DNA of 64,000 nt from Fasciola hepatica (lineage: Eukaryota > Platyhelminthes > Trematoda > Plagiorchiida > Fasciolidae). The translations under genes and the position numbers were made by a program. Of the stretch, positions 42,101-48,293 are shown piece by piece; position 1 is the stretch's first letter, and each line of letters begins with the position of its first letter. The DNA lies in contig CANUEZ040000108.1 of the NCBI GenBank assembly GCA_948099385.1, positions 1,994,001 to 2,058,000 of the forward strand, in the 5' to 3' direction. The notes beneath the pieces were generated by a model. It made no database searches. It was given only the letters and a program-made list of their open reading frames with translations, and had not been told where the DNA came from.

Positions 42101-43679
42101 CTTGAAATCCAGCGGTGAAGGTTTAGACATAGACAAATGGTATACGTTTATTTCTCCGGTGAGTATTTCCCAATTCAAATATGCCTATATTGGAATTGGA
42201 GTAAGTCTGATGACATAGCAACAATCTAAGAGCATCATATAGCATTCTCTGCCCTCACGATGAATTCCGCGTGGAGTAGAAAAAACGAATCAGGCTTGCT
42301 CATCCCCAAACCGATAGAAAAGAGGTGAAGTGGTTGATTTGACGGCCTTATTCAGCTTTTTGTTCAGAGTTTTGTTCAATGATTCAGAAGTGATTCGATA
42401 AAGAGCAAGGCTGAGGCAATCGGACTGAGTTGATTGGAACACTTGAACTAAACTGATCAAAGGTGAATGACGTTCTGTTCGACCGTGATAACGAGTCAGG
42501 TCACTAGACTGTGAAACCTAATGTCATCCTGTGTGTCAGACCCGAATGAGGTTCGGAGTACGTGAACAAAATGGGTGCGCCACGTGGTGTGGTAAACGAC
42601 ACAATATCTTCTCGTCGAATGTTATCTCACCTGTCCCCTTGCTTATCTGTTACTTATCGATTGATTTGCGGTTCAGCCGACCGACTGACTGACCAGCGGT
42701 CCCAGTGGTTCGTGTGGGGAGATCAATCAGCCAGAGCTTGAATACTGCTTTATTGTTGATCAAGCCATTCACTACTGGCAAATCAAAGTTACTAACAACT
42801 GTATGCTTGTCATCAGTTAGTAGGTTAAGGACAGGCAACACGTTTGTTTTACTTACATACAAAATTCTTTCCTGTAACATAGCTCCTTAAACTAACTACT
42901 TAGTTGTATCCAAGATTAATACTACTTCCGGAGTAGTGTGCTGGAGTAGAAGAGAAACACCACAAACACCGAATATAAACCTTTATTTGTTACGTATCAA
43001 ATAAGTTTAACATTCGATGGGGCAATTGTCTGCTCAGTGGTACTGCATGCCGTAGGGGTGAAAACACCGAGAGATCTTTAGCCTTAGTGAGTACCTGTTT
43101 TTACCTACCTTTTGAGGCTAATTTAATTTGAACTTACCGTTATGCAGTGCTCACACTGTGTCCATACACGCAAAGCATACACACCTTATATTACCACCTA
43201 ATTGTTCGGTTAAATGCTGACGGTGTGTCTTTTGGGGACATAATTACCTATTTCTTTTATTACGCTGAAGCATCGCTTTTCAGTGGGAGTTTCTTGTGGT
43301 AATACACGGAAAACAGAAAGAAAGAAATCCCGTTTGAGATCAGCAACTTCATCAACGGGGATCGGAACTTATATCAATCAGAGATCTGCATGACCACTTT
43401 TGTCCAAAAGTTCTACCTCTCAGGTTTTGGAAATTATCTCTGATTGTTTCCAACAAATTCTTACTAACCTTGATCACAGCACGTTTATCCATTGTTGCAT
43501 ATCCACTTGCATTTCACTTAATGCAATAAACGTAATTTGCATTTGGTTTCAGAATCGAATATATTCCATATGAATGGTTGACTGACACGCCCGCTGATAA
43601 CAGTTCCGTCTCGTGGAACGCAGAAATCGACGCCATTGGTCGTGGATACAACACCGAAAGTGATCTTAGTGAGAGCTGA
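5886..43679 (+). CDS. PATJ: Patj-like multi-PDZ polarity scaffold (whole split gene, 15 exons)
   Basis: Predicted scaffold protein of the Crumbs/Pals1/Patj apical polarity complex, acting at the inner face of the apical membrane or cell junctions (family knowledge). Coding exons: 5886-5892, 5928-6088, 6802-7067, 21592-21904, 22842-22944, 23438-23526, 25250-25391, 28068-28208, 28571-28664, 31089-31218, 32074-32250, 32926-33258, 35557-35908, 37155-37443, 43553-43679. They sum to 2724 bases (907 codons plus TGA) and every junction keeps phase. Domains: L27-like residues about 1-57, PDZ1 about 97-224, PDZ2 about 263-347, PDZ3 about 483-573, PDZ4 about 754-871. Carboxylate-loop motifs are visible: AGLIL in PDZ1, SGLGLQL in PDZ2, CGLGISLEGT in PDZ3, FLGLEI in PDZ4. 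L27 plus four PDZ and about 900 residues resembles Drosophila Patj; vertebrate PATJ and MPDZ have 10 to 13 PDZ. The ATG at 5886 follows an in-frame TAA. Which member of the PATJ/MPDZ family it is remains inference, and the C-terminus may be longer (see 43752-45384). Confidence 0.8.
5928..6088 (+). CDS. PATJ: Patj exon 2, L27-like segment
   Basis: Acceptor CCCAG, donor GTGAGT. Encodes about residues 3-56, with a heptad-like pattern of leucines (TLLLLKKLEKDF) and then SSLFTKCEEIECVL. This resembles the L27 helices at the N-terminus of Patj, which bind the L27 domain of Pals1/Stardust. The open frame and in-phase joining to the next exon (phase 0) are seen; the L27 assignment is by pattern and position only. 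Confidence 0.65.
6802..7067 (+). CDS. PATJ: Patj exon 3, start of PDZ1
   Basis: Acceptor TTTTTTCTAG, donor CG|GTAAGA; 266 bases without a stop. Encodes about residues 57-145: a linker beginning DELEKLLSKY, then the first strands of PDZ1 (KTVYTVQL, AGLILRQ, KALFVAGTEQNSPAHR). It ends in phase 2, completing Arg with the first base of exon 4. The pair AGLIL and IKALFVAGT is the usual spacing of PDZ strands 2 and 3. The carboxylate loop is divergent (AGLI in place of GLGF). Confidence 0.7.
7068..9539. other. Intron 3 of Patj, first part, no feature recognised
   Basis: AT-rich intronic DNA. Open frames at 8703-8963 and 8951-9241 (86 and 96 codons, basic) show no recognisable motif; they could be remnants of a mobile element but nothing supports a name. 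Confidence 0.4.
9540..10620 (+). mobile_element. Probable 5' part of the LINE inserted in Patj intron 3
   Basis: This stretch is clearly richer in G and C than the intron on its left and runs without a break into the endonuclease coding remains. It has no long open frame beyond the one at 9439-9822 (127 codons) and no protein I recognise, so it is probably the 5' untranslated or decayed ORF1 part of the same element. The left boundary is a guess from composition. Confidence 0.4.
10621..12326 (+). pseudogene. Degenerate LINE: AP-type endonuclease then start of reverse transcriptase
   Basis: Non-LTR retrotransposon remains in the sense orientation of Patj, with many stops and frameshifts. Endonuclease (EEP) part: GLAGVGTALKEQAEATILDL at 10795, LLVVSANASTE, IVILVGNMNARVGRLS (catalytic GDMN-type motif, here GNMN), TQIDHVAIGLEMDG near 11270 and SALDFDHAVVF near 11345 (usual SDH motif, here FDH). 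RT part: RKLFHFTGTTG and GISETIYEADDS near 11800, then ETVVRKEIEALRL and IGPDGFSPTPLKGGG near 12040, and RTCTDQISTLR near 12250. The order and motifs fit an RTE- or CR1-related element as found in trematodes. The element breaks off at the GAT repeat before the RT catalytic core. Inactive. Confidence 0.8.
10809..11153 (+). pseudogene. LINE endonuclease fragment, longest open part
   Basis: The best preserved open stretch of the LINE (114 codons). It contains the strand VGNMNARVGRL, which corresponds to the GDMNA active-site strand of the apurinic-like endonuclease; the Asp is replaced by Asn, which would be expected to harm catalysis. It ends at TGA, after which the domain continues in other frames to about 11380. 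Confidence 0.75.
12336..12372. repeat. Palindromic trinucleotide repeat (GAT)7(CAT)5C
   Basis: Seven GAT units switch to CAT units at the palindromic centre, so the run is its own reverse complement and could form a hairpin of about 16 base pairs. It lies directly at the 3' break of the LINE. Confidence 0.9.
13784..14260 (+). other. GC/GT-rich block with a 158-codon open frame
   Basis: Composition differs from the surrounding intron. The frame is rich in Cys, Val and Gly (CVCAVCVFLCQ, GECECVGGGEK), partly produced by GT-rich sequence (TGTGTGTATTGTGTGTGCGC). No splice-linked structure, no family match known to me. It may be a decayed repeat or a nested non-coding transcript; it is not called a gene. 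Confidence 0.3.
14261..18089. other. Intron 3 of Patj, middle part, nothing assigned
   Basis: Scattered open frames under 100 codons, for example minus strand 14957-15238 (CRKLLERYTSRMLASFPLP) and 16698-16982. None has neighbours or motifs that allow a call. Confidence 0.4.
18090..18556 (+). repeat. Interspersed repeat, two partial units end to end
   Basis: The phrase CATGATG...TCATGTAGGACCCAATCTCCCACTACTTATAC (18152-18197) recurs diverged at 18511-18552 (CATGATGAATCATATAC, then AATCTAATCTCTTACTAC), about 360 bases apart. The part 18410-18500 (GTTTCGGTGGATGTGC, then AGCTGTGCAGAG, CCACGGTTTT) matches 55510-55610. A frame at 18207-18437 has no known motif. Confidence 0.55.
18557..21591. other. 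Intron 3 of Patj, last part, nothing assigned
   Basis: Open frames of 60 to 83 codons (19125-19525, 19686-20025) show no recognisable family and no acceptable exon borders in phase with the Patj exons. Confidence 0.35.
21592..21904 (+). CDS. PATJ: Patj exon 4, end of PDZ1
   Basis: Encodes about residues 146-249. It opens with LRCGDQLLAISGFPL, the PDZ strand-4/5 signature (L..GD.LL.I.G..L), and continues directly from exon 3 across a 14.5-kb intron. The helix-2 part is lengthened (EEIKGLQYNANLNDLARYLL), and PLLTLVGT would be the last strand near residue 219. The donor GTGAGT is good; the acceptor (AAAAAG) has a weak pyrimidine tract but is fixed by phase and by homology on both sides. Confidence 0.75.
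22842..22944 (+). CDS. PATJ: Patj exon 5, start of PDZ2
   Basis: Acceptor ATTTCAG, donor GTGAGT. Encodes about residues 250-283: HETVLNVANQDSGLGLQLGFDE, with a canonical PDZ carboxylate loop SGLGLQL. Begins in phase 0 and ends in phase 1. A longer open frame in another phase overlaps this exon but has no PDZ pattern. Confidence 0.8.
23438..23526 (+). CDS. PATJ: Patj exon 6, core of PDZ2
   Basis: Encodes ADGVFIVSILPHSEAALDG followed by TLSEGDKIVE, the strand 3 to strand 5 part of PDZ2 (about residues 284-313). The acceptor is a tandem CAGCAG (23437 or 23440), so one alanine may be alternatively included. The donor GTGAGC follows the GAA codon; the same intron position (after the Glu before the Val/Ile-Asn turn) is used again in PDZ3. 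Confidence 0.82.
25250..25391 (+). CDS. PATJ: Patj exon 7, end of PDZ2
   Basis: Acceptor TTTACAG, donor A|GTGAGT. Encodes INYENIESMDPREALKRIK and then SSLHVKVARP: strand 5, helix 2 and strand 6 of PDZ2, about residues 314-347, followed by an acidic linker LDDDPEQST. Phase 0 in, phase 1 out. Confidence 0.8.
28068..28208 (+). CDS. PATJ: Patj exon 8, linker
   Basis: Encodes about residues 361-407, a polar Asp/Glu/Asn/Ser-rich linker between PDZ2 and PDZ3 (for example DIAKEAASDSEEPGTKNS). The acceptor CCTTAG fits the phase left by exon 7; the donor is CAAG|GTAAGA. No domain is seen, so support is splice sites, open frame and phase. Confidence 0.6.
28571..28664 (+). CDS. PATJ: Patj exon 9, linker
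   Basis: Encodes VFKVEIELNFTLRVLPYEPS and about ten more residues (408-438). Acceptor CAG at 28570; a second in-phase acceptor AAG lies at 28579 and would drop three residues. Strong donor TG|GTAAGT, phase 2, matching exon 10. No recognised domain. Confidence 0.6.
29366..29585 (-). repeat. Left arm of a 220-base inverted repeat flanking a Penelope-like fragment
   Basis: It starts GAACAAGCTCG and ends CCTGTTGTAGGG, and is the reverse complement of 30458-30677 with only scattered differences (for example TGATGTAATGG / CCATTACATCA, and the long match around CAATCCAGGCTTTAATCAAG). The right arm is in the same orientation as the element's 3' end, so this left arm is an inverted copy of the 3' flank. 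Confidence 0.85.
29600..30290 (+). pseudogene. Penelope-like element A: C-terminal RT tail and GIY-YIG endonuclease remains
   Basis: Sense orientation inside the Patj intron. Remains read FLDVRMNRREDGSIGRSVHR and GQYIHF near 29650, then in an open frame at 29837-30271 VRRIFMQNSYPDRLVDKVVQ, PIYITLTFKGDSLAEMVQRR, DKIPDSVASVFVHPFTCS and VYIGRTTRRLSECIHDHH. The order FLDV, YxHFxS, FKGD, YxFTC, YIGRT is that of Penelope-like elements with a GIY-YIG endonuclease. The palm of the RT is missing and several stops or shifts occur at 29740-29840, so it is an inactive, 5'-truncated copy. Confidence 0.85.
30458..30677 (+). repeat. Right arm of the inverted repeat, 3' flank of Penelope-like element A
   Basis: Starts CCCTACAACAGGCC and ends GAGCTTGTTC. 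It pairs with 29366-29585 in inverted orientation and also matches 53302-53522 in direct orientation, which shows that it is a family-specific 3' sequence and not a local duplication. Confidence 0.85.
31089..31218 (+). CDS. PATJ: Patj exon 10, pre-PDZ3 segment
   Basis: Encodes about residues 439-482 ending KYSYHLDYWRAQFSPDVEVL. A Trp-containing segment of the type YW...GPDxEVLVA just before a GLGISLEGT PDZ is characteristic of the PATJ/MPDZ family. Donor CTG|GTGAGT; the acceptor ATGACAG has a poor pyrimidine tract but fits the phase. Confidence 0.7.
32074..32250 (+). CDS. PATJ: Patj exon 11, first half of PDZ3
   Basis: Encodes IAEYDIS, CGLGISLEGT, an acidic insert (EQDEEESEP), HHYIIDLTPQGPIESQGILR and PGDELLE, about residues 483-541. 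This is the clearest PATJ/MPDZ-type PDZ in the window (GLGISLEGT...HYI...P.GP...G.L..GDELLEV). The donor after GAA is GTCAGT, a weaker form; reading on into intron would give VSGRRIHLE and then a stop at 32296. Confidence 0.85.
32926..33258 (+). CDS. PATJ: Patj exon 12, second half of PDZ3 and linker
   Basis: Acceptor TTTTTTCCTTGCTAG, donor AAG|GTTTGT; 333 bases, phase 0 at both ends. INENVLFGEDHLRVARILHN gives strand 5 and helix 2 of PDZ3, with the His at the start of helix 2 that marks class I ligand binding, and GFMICARYGKP is strand 6. A linker of about 80 residues, acidic then Arg-rich (DDDQQRQTDDMSEKS ... SIRRSSNLK), follows. Confidence 0.82.
33596..33619. repeat. Perfect 10-bp stem hairpin
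   Basis: CCAGCCCGAA, four bases, TTCGGGCTGG. It lies in the intron after exon 12. Just left of it, TTTGAACTCAGGG at 33571 resembles a tRNA B-box on the minus strand, so the hairpin may sit in a decayed SINE. Confidence 0.6.
35557..35908 (+). CDS. PATJ: Patj exon 13, linker and start of PDZ4
   Basis: Acceptor CGAATTAG, donor G|GTAATT. Encodes about residues 653-769: a long low-structure linker rich in Ser, Asp, Arg and Cys, then KKCLSLMLTKKTGEFLG, the first strand and loop of PDZ4. It joins exon 14 in phase to give GEFLGLEIDAEDGGPLGI. The frame stays open for the whole 352 bases. Confidence 0.75.
36618..36698 (+). repeat. tRNA-derived SINE head
   Basis: GGTGATCG at the left pairs with CGATCACC at the right like an acceptor stem. 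Between them are an A-box-like TGGTTGAGCGG and a B-box-like AGTTCGAGCCT, the internal RNA polymerase III promoter boxes. D- and T-arms do not pair properly, so it is not a functional tRNA. The sequence after it, to about 36910, is probably the SINE body. It lies in the intron between Patj exons 13 and 14. Confidence 0.65.
37155..37443 (+). CDS. PATJ: Patj exon 14, PDZ4
   Basis: Encodes LEIDAEDGGPLGITLLGIIP and DSPLDRL, then a basic insert of about 30 residues (about 798-828), then MLKPGDWIASVAGYTFRN and helix 2 (NFKARRLLRRLVV), about residues 770-866. Acceptor GACAG, donor GA|GTGAGT. The insert between strands 3 and 4 (Arg, Ser, Lys-rich) is unusual for PDZ. A 158-codon open frame on the opposite strand (37366-37842) overlaps but has no family pattern. 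Confidence 0.82.
37444..43552. other. Last intron of Patj (exon 14 to 15)
   Basis: Exons 14 and 15 join in phase across this stretch and complete PDZ4, so open frames inside it (40055-40291, 40802-41065, 41791-41985) are probably not exons. The Cys-rich frame at 40802-41065 (FNECSSKCVGSHTVICCPSH) looks partly coding but is not needed. The stretch also holds the TA microsatellite at 39067. Confidence 0.5.
39067..39126. repeat. (TA)n microsatellite
   Basis: About 60 bases of alternating A and T with one C interruption near 39094. Followed by ATGCATGGAGGCGCTGTG. Confidence 0.95.
43553..43679 (+). CDS. PATJ: Patj exon 15, end of PDZ4 and C-terminus
   Basis: Acceptor TTTGGTTTCAG. The single base A completes Glu left by exon 14 and the frame reads IEYIPYEWLTDTPADN, which supplies the last PDZ4 strand (SSGVFEIEYIP). 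It runs to TGA at 43677-43679 after NTESDLSES. A donor (A|GTGAGA at 43669) lies just before the stop and would allow splicing to the open frame at 43752. With the stop, the protein is 907 residues, close to Drosophila Patj. Confidence 0.7.
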
Positions 43680-43751
43680 TAAATATTGTGACGTCACGGA
43701 TGAACGTTTTACGCTCGGACTATTGTGCACCAACCGTCACCTCATCTAGAG

Positions 43752-43996
43752 CACCATCTGTGGCCAGCCCATTCACATCTTCCTGTGTAAATTCTGTGAA
43801 CAACAACTTCGACGTAGAAATTGCCACGAATGTTTTTCGAGCAGCTAAAGTTGGAGCCGAGGCCGCTGCTATTGCTGCACACCGTACGTCGGCCCGCGAA
43901 GCACGAGTAACCGCGTACAGCACCAATTCATCAAATGCCGCACCAATCGATCTTTGTGTTTGTCCAATTCATGGAAATATGTGGCATTCCACGAAC
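43752..43996 (+). CDS. Possible alternative Patj tail exon or first exon of a downstream cistron
   Basis: An open frame from about 43671, with an ATG at 43700, encodes Ala/Ser/Thr-rich sequence (VFRAAKVGAEAAAIAAHRTS) ending with Cys residues (DLCVCPIHGNMWHSTN). It is GC-richer than its surroundings and looks coding. It starts where exon 15 stops, in another frame. Three readings are possible: spliced to exon 15 by an 83-base intron (43669-43751, acceptor CTAGAG); fused by a frameshift error near 43670; or a separate cistron starting at 43700. Donors GTGAAC (43997) and GTGAGC (44005) are both possible. Product unknown. Confidence 0.45.
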
Positions 43997-44522
43997 GTGA
44001 ACAAGTGAGCACAAGCTATCTTGTGTATGTACGATGTTTTTCTATGCTGTGAGAAAGATTTTACATCATATCCATTTAGGAAAAAATAATACGCAAAACA
44101 ATGCCCCTTCGAAAAGTGAACTTAGTTTTCCATGGAAAGCGAAAACTGTGATTGGAGACTTTGGCATCCGGGGTGGGGGGATTGCAGATATGCTGTGTGC
44201 ATTATATGAATTGCATGTGTCGGTTTGAAATGAATTTTAGTCTATGTTCGATTTCTCATTATACAAGTAACATTTAACCTAAGGGCGTATACTTATTCTA
44301 GTATCAACTGCGGGTGTCGCATCACAAAAGCCCGTATGATGTTTCTCAATGTATTGCGATCAATGATTTTGCAAATTTGCATTGGAGAAAGTAGATTATA
44401 CAGTGTGAAATTGCTTTGGCGTCAGGTAATCAATAACATGCTTAAGAGTAACTTTCTTCGAGGTTATTAGTTAGCTTATGAGAGTTGGGACAAACGTCTT
44501 TCGTAAACTACTTTTTGTTCAG

Positions 44523-44635
44523 ACTACGGGGAAGGCTCTAGATGGTGAGATCTACAATAGATGTTCAGCTTTAACATCCCGCCAAATTCGGTCACAACGA
44601 CCTGCTGCCGCTCGGCTCGGTGAAATGCCTGACCT
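44523..44635 (+). CDS. Exon-like segment, product unknown
   Basis: Acceptor TTTTTGTTCAG and donor CT|GTAAGG are both good. The frame TTGKALDGEIYNRC followed by an Arg/Ala-rich part (RQIRSQRPAAARLGEMPDL) is open in one phase only. It joins the preceding segment in phase only if that one uses the GTGAAC donor at 43997. No domain is recognised. Confidence 0.45.
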
Positions 44636-45224
44636 GTAAGGACCTTCATTCCGTCTTCATTCTAAGTCTCGGGCTCAGATTGCCGGCTATCCCTAGCAGT
44701 GAGGCGTACTTTTGAAACTGCAAGGCATATTCCTTATGCGCGAGCATACACTGGAACTCTGAGTAAGAACGTAAATTGTAAGAGAACGTTTTCAAAGAAG
44801 TGGGATTGATGTCTCTTCAGTAGTAAAGCTTTCACTGTTGGTTTGAAAATAAATGCTACGGGGCTTGTATGTGGTAGTTTCTGTGTTTTGGACATCGGAT
44901 CGTTTGAGGTACCCCAGATCTTCACTGGTTCCACTACCGACATTCATTGAAACCGTGCATCATTATCACCAGGCTAGAGGAAGTTATTTCAACAATTTTT
45001 AATGCCGTAGAATAAACCTAATATGTTTATTTCTTGAGTAAATCAATCATGTACATAAGTATCCAATTGCTTAATCAAAGTTTTTATGATACATGCAAAA
45101 CTGAATGACTATTAGGTTTCGATAACATGCTTGTCGAAAAACTTTCCACTGTATGGTATACAATTCGTTGAACAAAACGTCCTTTCGTATCACTATTTTC
45201 TTGCGTATTCCAATCCTGTTCTAG

Positions 45225-45384
45225 ACGTGGTGTGCACAAAATAACCAACTGCATTGTCCTCGTTGTCCCATTCGTCGTTGTGTTTGAGCACGTCCCCGTC
45301 CATTACACAAACCCCATTACCGCTGACGTCCTATTCACTATTCCCATCATGAGCTTCCCTAAAAAGAAGAAACGGACCGGCTAG
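45225..45384 (+). CDS. Possible terminal exon of the alternative tail
   Basis: Acceptor CCTGTTCTAG; the first base completes a codon left in phase 2 by 44523-44635. The frame then runs 52 codons to TAG at 45382-45384, encoding a hydrophobic stretch (NCIVLVVPFVVVFEHV) and a basic end (PKKKKRTG). An AATAAA follows at 45517. Another frame here is Cys-rich (LHCPRCPIRRCV) but stops early, so the frame choice rests on phase alone. Confidence 0.35.
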
Positions 45385-45516
45385 AAAATGATCAAGTGTT
45401 TCCCGATTGATCTCTTGTTCATTGCTTAATCTTGCTATTTACTCTTCTACACCGGGACGGATATCCTCGTTTTTTGTAATATTCGAAGTTCTCTTCTTTA
45501 CACGTTTGTATTTGCA

Positions 45517-45522
45517 AATAAA
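45517..45522 (+). terminator. Candidate polyadenylation signal of the Patj locus
   Basis: AATAAA lies 133 bases after the TAG at 45384 and before the next exon-like segment at 46513. Position is suggestive only; AATAAA is frequent in AT-rich DNA. Confidence 0.35.
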
Positions 45523-46168
45523 TAGACGATTGGCTTTGAAAGCTAGACAATTTTTGTGCTGGGGGTCTCTAGGAAAGTAATATCTGTTTTATTACAAAAT
45601 TATAAACTTGAACTTACCTCAGCACGAGCAATGTACTCTAGTATATTGGTGAGCATTTTGTGTTGAAACTTAGTAGTAATAAATTGCTTTGTTCAAAAAC
45701 AAATTTAGAGGAACGAAACATCATAAATGTCAGAAATTTCTATCGACGGAGCAAGACAACTGAGTTTCTATAGTCAGCTTCATAAATGACCTCTTTATTC
45801 CGAAACCACAAACGTATAAAGATTGCTTTGGTCTTGCCAACAGTACCTAGTAATGATAAAAACTGTGACTTATCACTTGGTCCCTTACGTGAGGCCAAAA
45901 ACTTTTATATCCGTCTTATGCGTGTAAAGCGATATTATCAGCACTTAGAAAAACAATTGTTGTGCATGGAAAGTACGCCACCATCCCTCCATTCGTTTAT
46001 GAAGAACTCTTTTTAAGTAACTATTGCACAGTGTCGCTAGACTTATTCAAACGCAAACTCGTGAACGTTTTCCAAATAAAAAGTTCTCGGGATGAAATTA
46101 CCACAAAGAAAATCATTCTCAAGTCTTTCCATCAAGATATACATATATATGCGAAGAATGCAAGTGGA

Positions 46169-46228
46169 TTTTCCAAAAACATACGACTCAGGCTCCTCGT
46201 GCCAACAATACATTCTCTGAATATATAT
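46169..46228 (+). repeat. Dispersed repeat, copy 2
   Basis: Partner of 4215-4280, in the same orientation: both share TTTTCCA, then CTCCTCGTGCCA or ATCCTCGTGCCA, then CAATA(C/T)ATTCT. The copy sits between the Patj tail segments and the second gene. Confidence 0.45.
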
Positions 46229-46512
46229 AATTATTCTTTCAGTGATAAAAACAATGGTTACTGATCCGCTATAGTTTTAAATGTTGCCATTGCGCTGACT
46301 TTTTCGATCTATCAAAAACCTCGTTCATGGTTCTGACTGAAGCGAGAAGCAACTGCTCAGTAAAAAATTGCAAGTGTTTTGTTCTTCCTAATTTTCTATC
46401 TGCCGATGGCAGAGTGTACACAATCTCAAAACAACATATATGTATACGGGCGTTCTAAATTTAGAACACAGCTCGGATCATTTGCAAAAATCGATTCAGT
46501 GGTGACGTTTAG

Positions 46513-46600
46513 GTGGGCGTTGGAGGATTCAGAACAATCGACTTTTTTCACTGCCAACCAAGGCATGCAACGGAAGTTTTTGACACATTATTTATGTTGC
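46513..46600 (+). CDS. Second gene, exon-like segment a
   Basis: Acceptor CGTTTAG, donor C|GTGAGT. Encodes VGVGGFRTIDFFHCQPRHA and then TEVFDTLFMLR, open in one frame and closed by a stop directly before the acceptor. Ends in phase 1, matching the segment at 47807. Upstream exons are not identified. Product not recognised. Confidence 0.5.
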
Positions 46601-47806
46601 GTGAGTAGTTCGACGCAGTTATCAGCGATAAACCTATAGCTATTCTGTAAATTATTAATTCATGGTGTCATTTGTTGAACTGAAATATACATACATATAC
46701 GTGTGAAAAGTGAGATTTATGGTTACGACAACAAAAGTCAACCGAGAAGTTCAGCTCATTGCGAGTAATAATTCATCAGCTATTGACACATGGTGGAACG
46801 GTGATAAATGTGCACCGTCTACATACTGATTGCTGGTGGTCGGAACTGTTTCCCGCGACAGTTAACTATGTAGTTTGATCAGGTCTTGCATAATATACTT
46901 CGCACTAACAAACAGGTGAATGCCGAACGAAGGGGAACAGCTTTACAATAGACAAATCATGAAAATCACGATTCCGTGGTTTAATCCGTGTCTATGAAGA
47001 GTGGTGAAGCATTTCTCGGAAGCAGCTGGTAGTGAGGTGAAGTTCACATGTAGACCGTAAGTCAAAGTTTGTGTTCCGCCCAAGAAGGAGTAAGGTTATT
47101 TTTTACCTTTACTAGTAAGGTTTCGTCGAATCGGCTAATTTTACTTATTGTCCACCATTCATTTTAAAATTGTAGCTTCATCGATTTAGGATTTCTTGTT
47201 CCAAAAGTAGAGACAGAAATGGCAAGAAAGTTGATAGTTTGTTGTTCGTCGTGGAGGATGTTTTGTAATTCTTTTTGGGCTTTTCCTCTTGTGTATGGTA
47301 TTTTTCTTGATGAATCAGCTCAAAAAGAGGGTAAATCGTACGGTTTATCAATAAATGTGCAGCCATATTTGGTTTGGACGTGTCTTCTGATGCTTAGGGA
47401 TGACATAAGCATTGGATAAGGCTCGCAAATCAGGAAAAATGGCTACAAAGTGACATCTAGTTTGGTTGGTCACAATCAGTTCAAATTGAGAACAGCAAGG
47501 ATTCAACTTTGCTGAGGACAATATCCATAAGATTTCATTCTCCTTGTGCTCAGTCCTCTTGATACCTTCGTTGAGATTCAATTTGCAAACCTTTGGCGAA
47601 TCACACAACAACAAATATTTATACTCGTCTTGAGTATGTTTATTCCATATATTTCCGAAGGTTGTACCCTATCTTTATCCGGCAGTTAGAACTTCGGAAC
47701 TACCGCACTTTAAGGTAATGCTAATTTAATAAAACCAAGGGAAACAGTGTTAGTTCAGGAAATACTTTTGGAATTTTCAACTGAACATTGCCTGTATATT
47801 TTTTAG

Positions 47807-48007
47807 GTATGGGTTACGAATTTGAGATGATCATAAACCAAGTAGCACGAGTGGTCGACAAAACAACTGAGTTCGAGGATCTAGCTGAAAATCGATTCAG
47901 CCTCCTTACCCTCACCTCTAAACTTGTTTCCAATTACCTTTTTGCTCCACACTTGCTGCACTCGTTGAACCACACATCGAACGTTGACCTTAAGCGGGCT
48001 CTGACTG
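47807..48007 (+). CDS. Second gene, exon-like segment b
   Basis: Acceptor TATATTTTTTAG, donor G|GTGTGT. Encodes 67 residues that look helical and fully coding (MGYEFEMIINQVARVVDK, FSLLTLTSKLVSNYLFAPHL, NVDLKRALT). In phase with segments a and c. No cofactor or catalytic motif is seen and I do not recognise the family. Confidence 0.6.
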
Positions 48008-48189
48008 GTGTGTCCATCGATTTTGTTCTGTGACCTTTTACCCACATTTCCCACAGACATTTCGGTGACTTGAAAGCTTGAACCTCAAGCTATCCTGAAT
48101 TTGCTTGCTTTTGGTCGACTGTAATTCACGAGGCGATTGCCTCTGCAAGCTGGACTGTTTCTGTGTAATATTTACAATGGTTTATAAAG

Positions 48190-48293
48190 AACGGTACTGG
48201 AAACCAAGGATGGACGCTCGGCTTATTTTGGATTGTGTTGAGCGTATCTCAACGACTACTAGTAGTCTGTTTGAACTTATAACTAAAAATGGA
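48190..48293 (+). CDS. Second gene, exon-like segment c
   Basis: Encodes RYWKPRMDARLILDCVERIS and TTTSSLFELITKNG, continuing segment b in phase. The acceptor (TTTATAAAG) is weak and the donor GTAACC is moderate; reading on gives NTNLVDVLSSP and a stop at 48358, so this could instead be a terminal exon. Confidence 0.5.
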
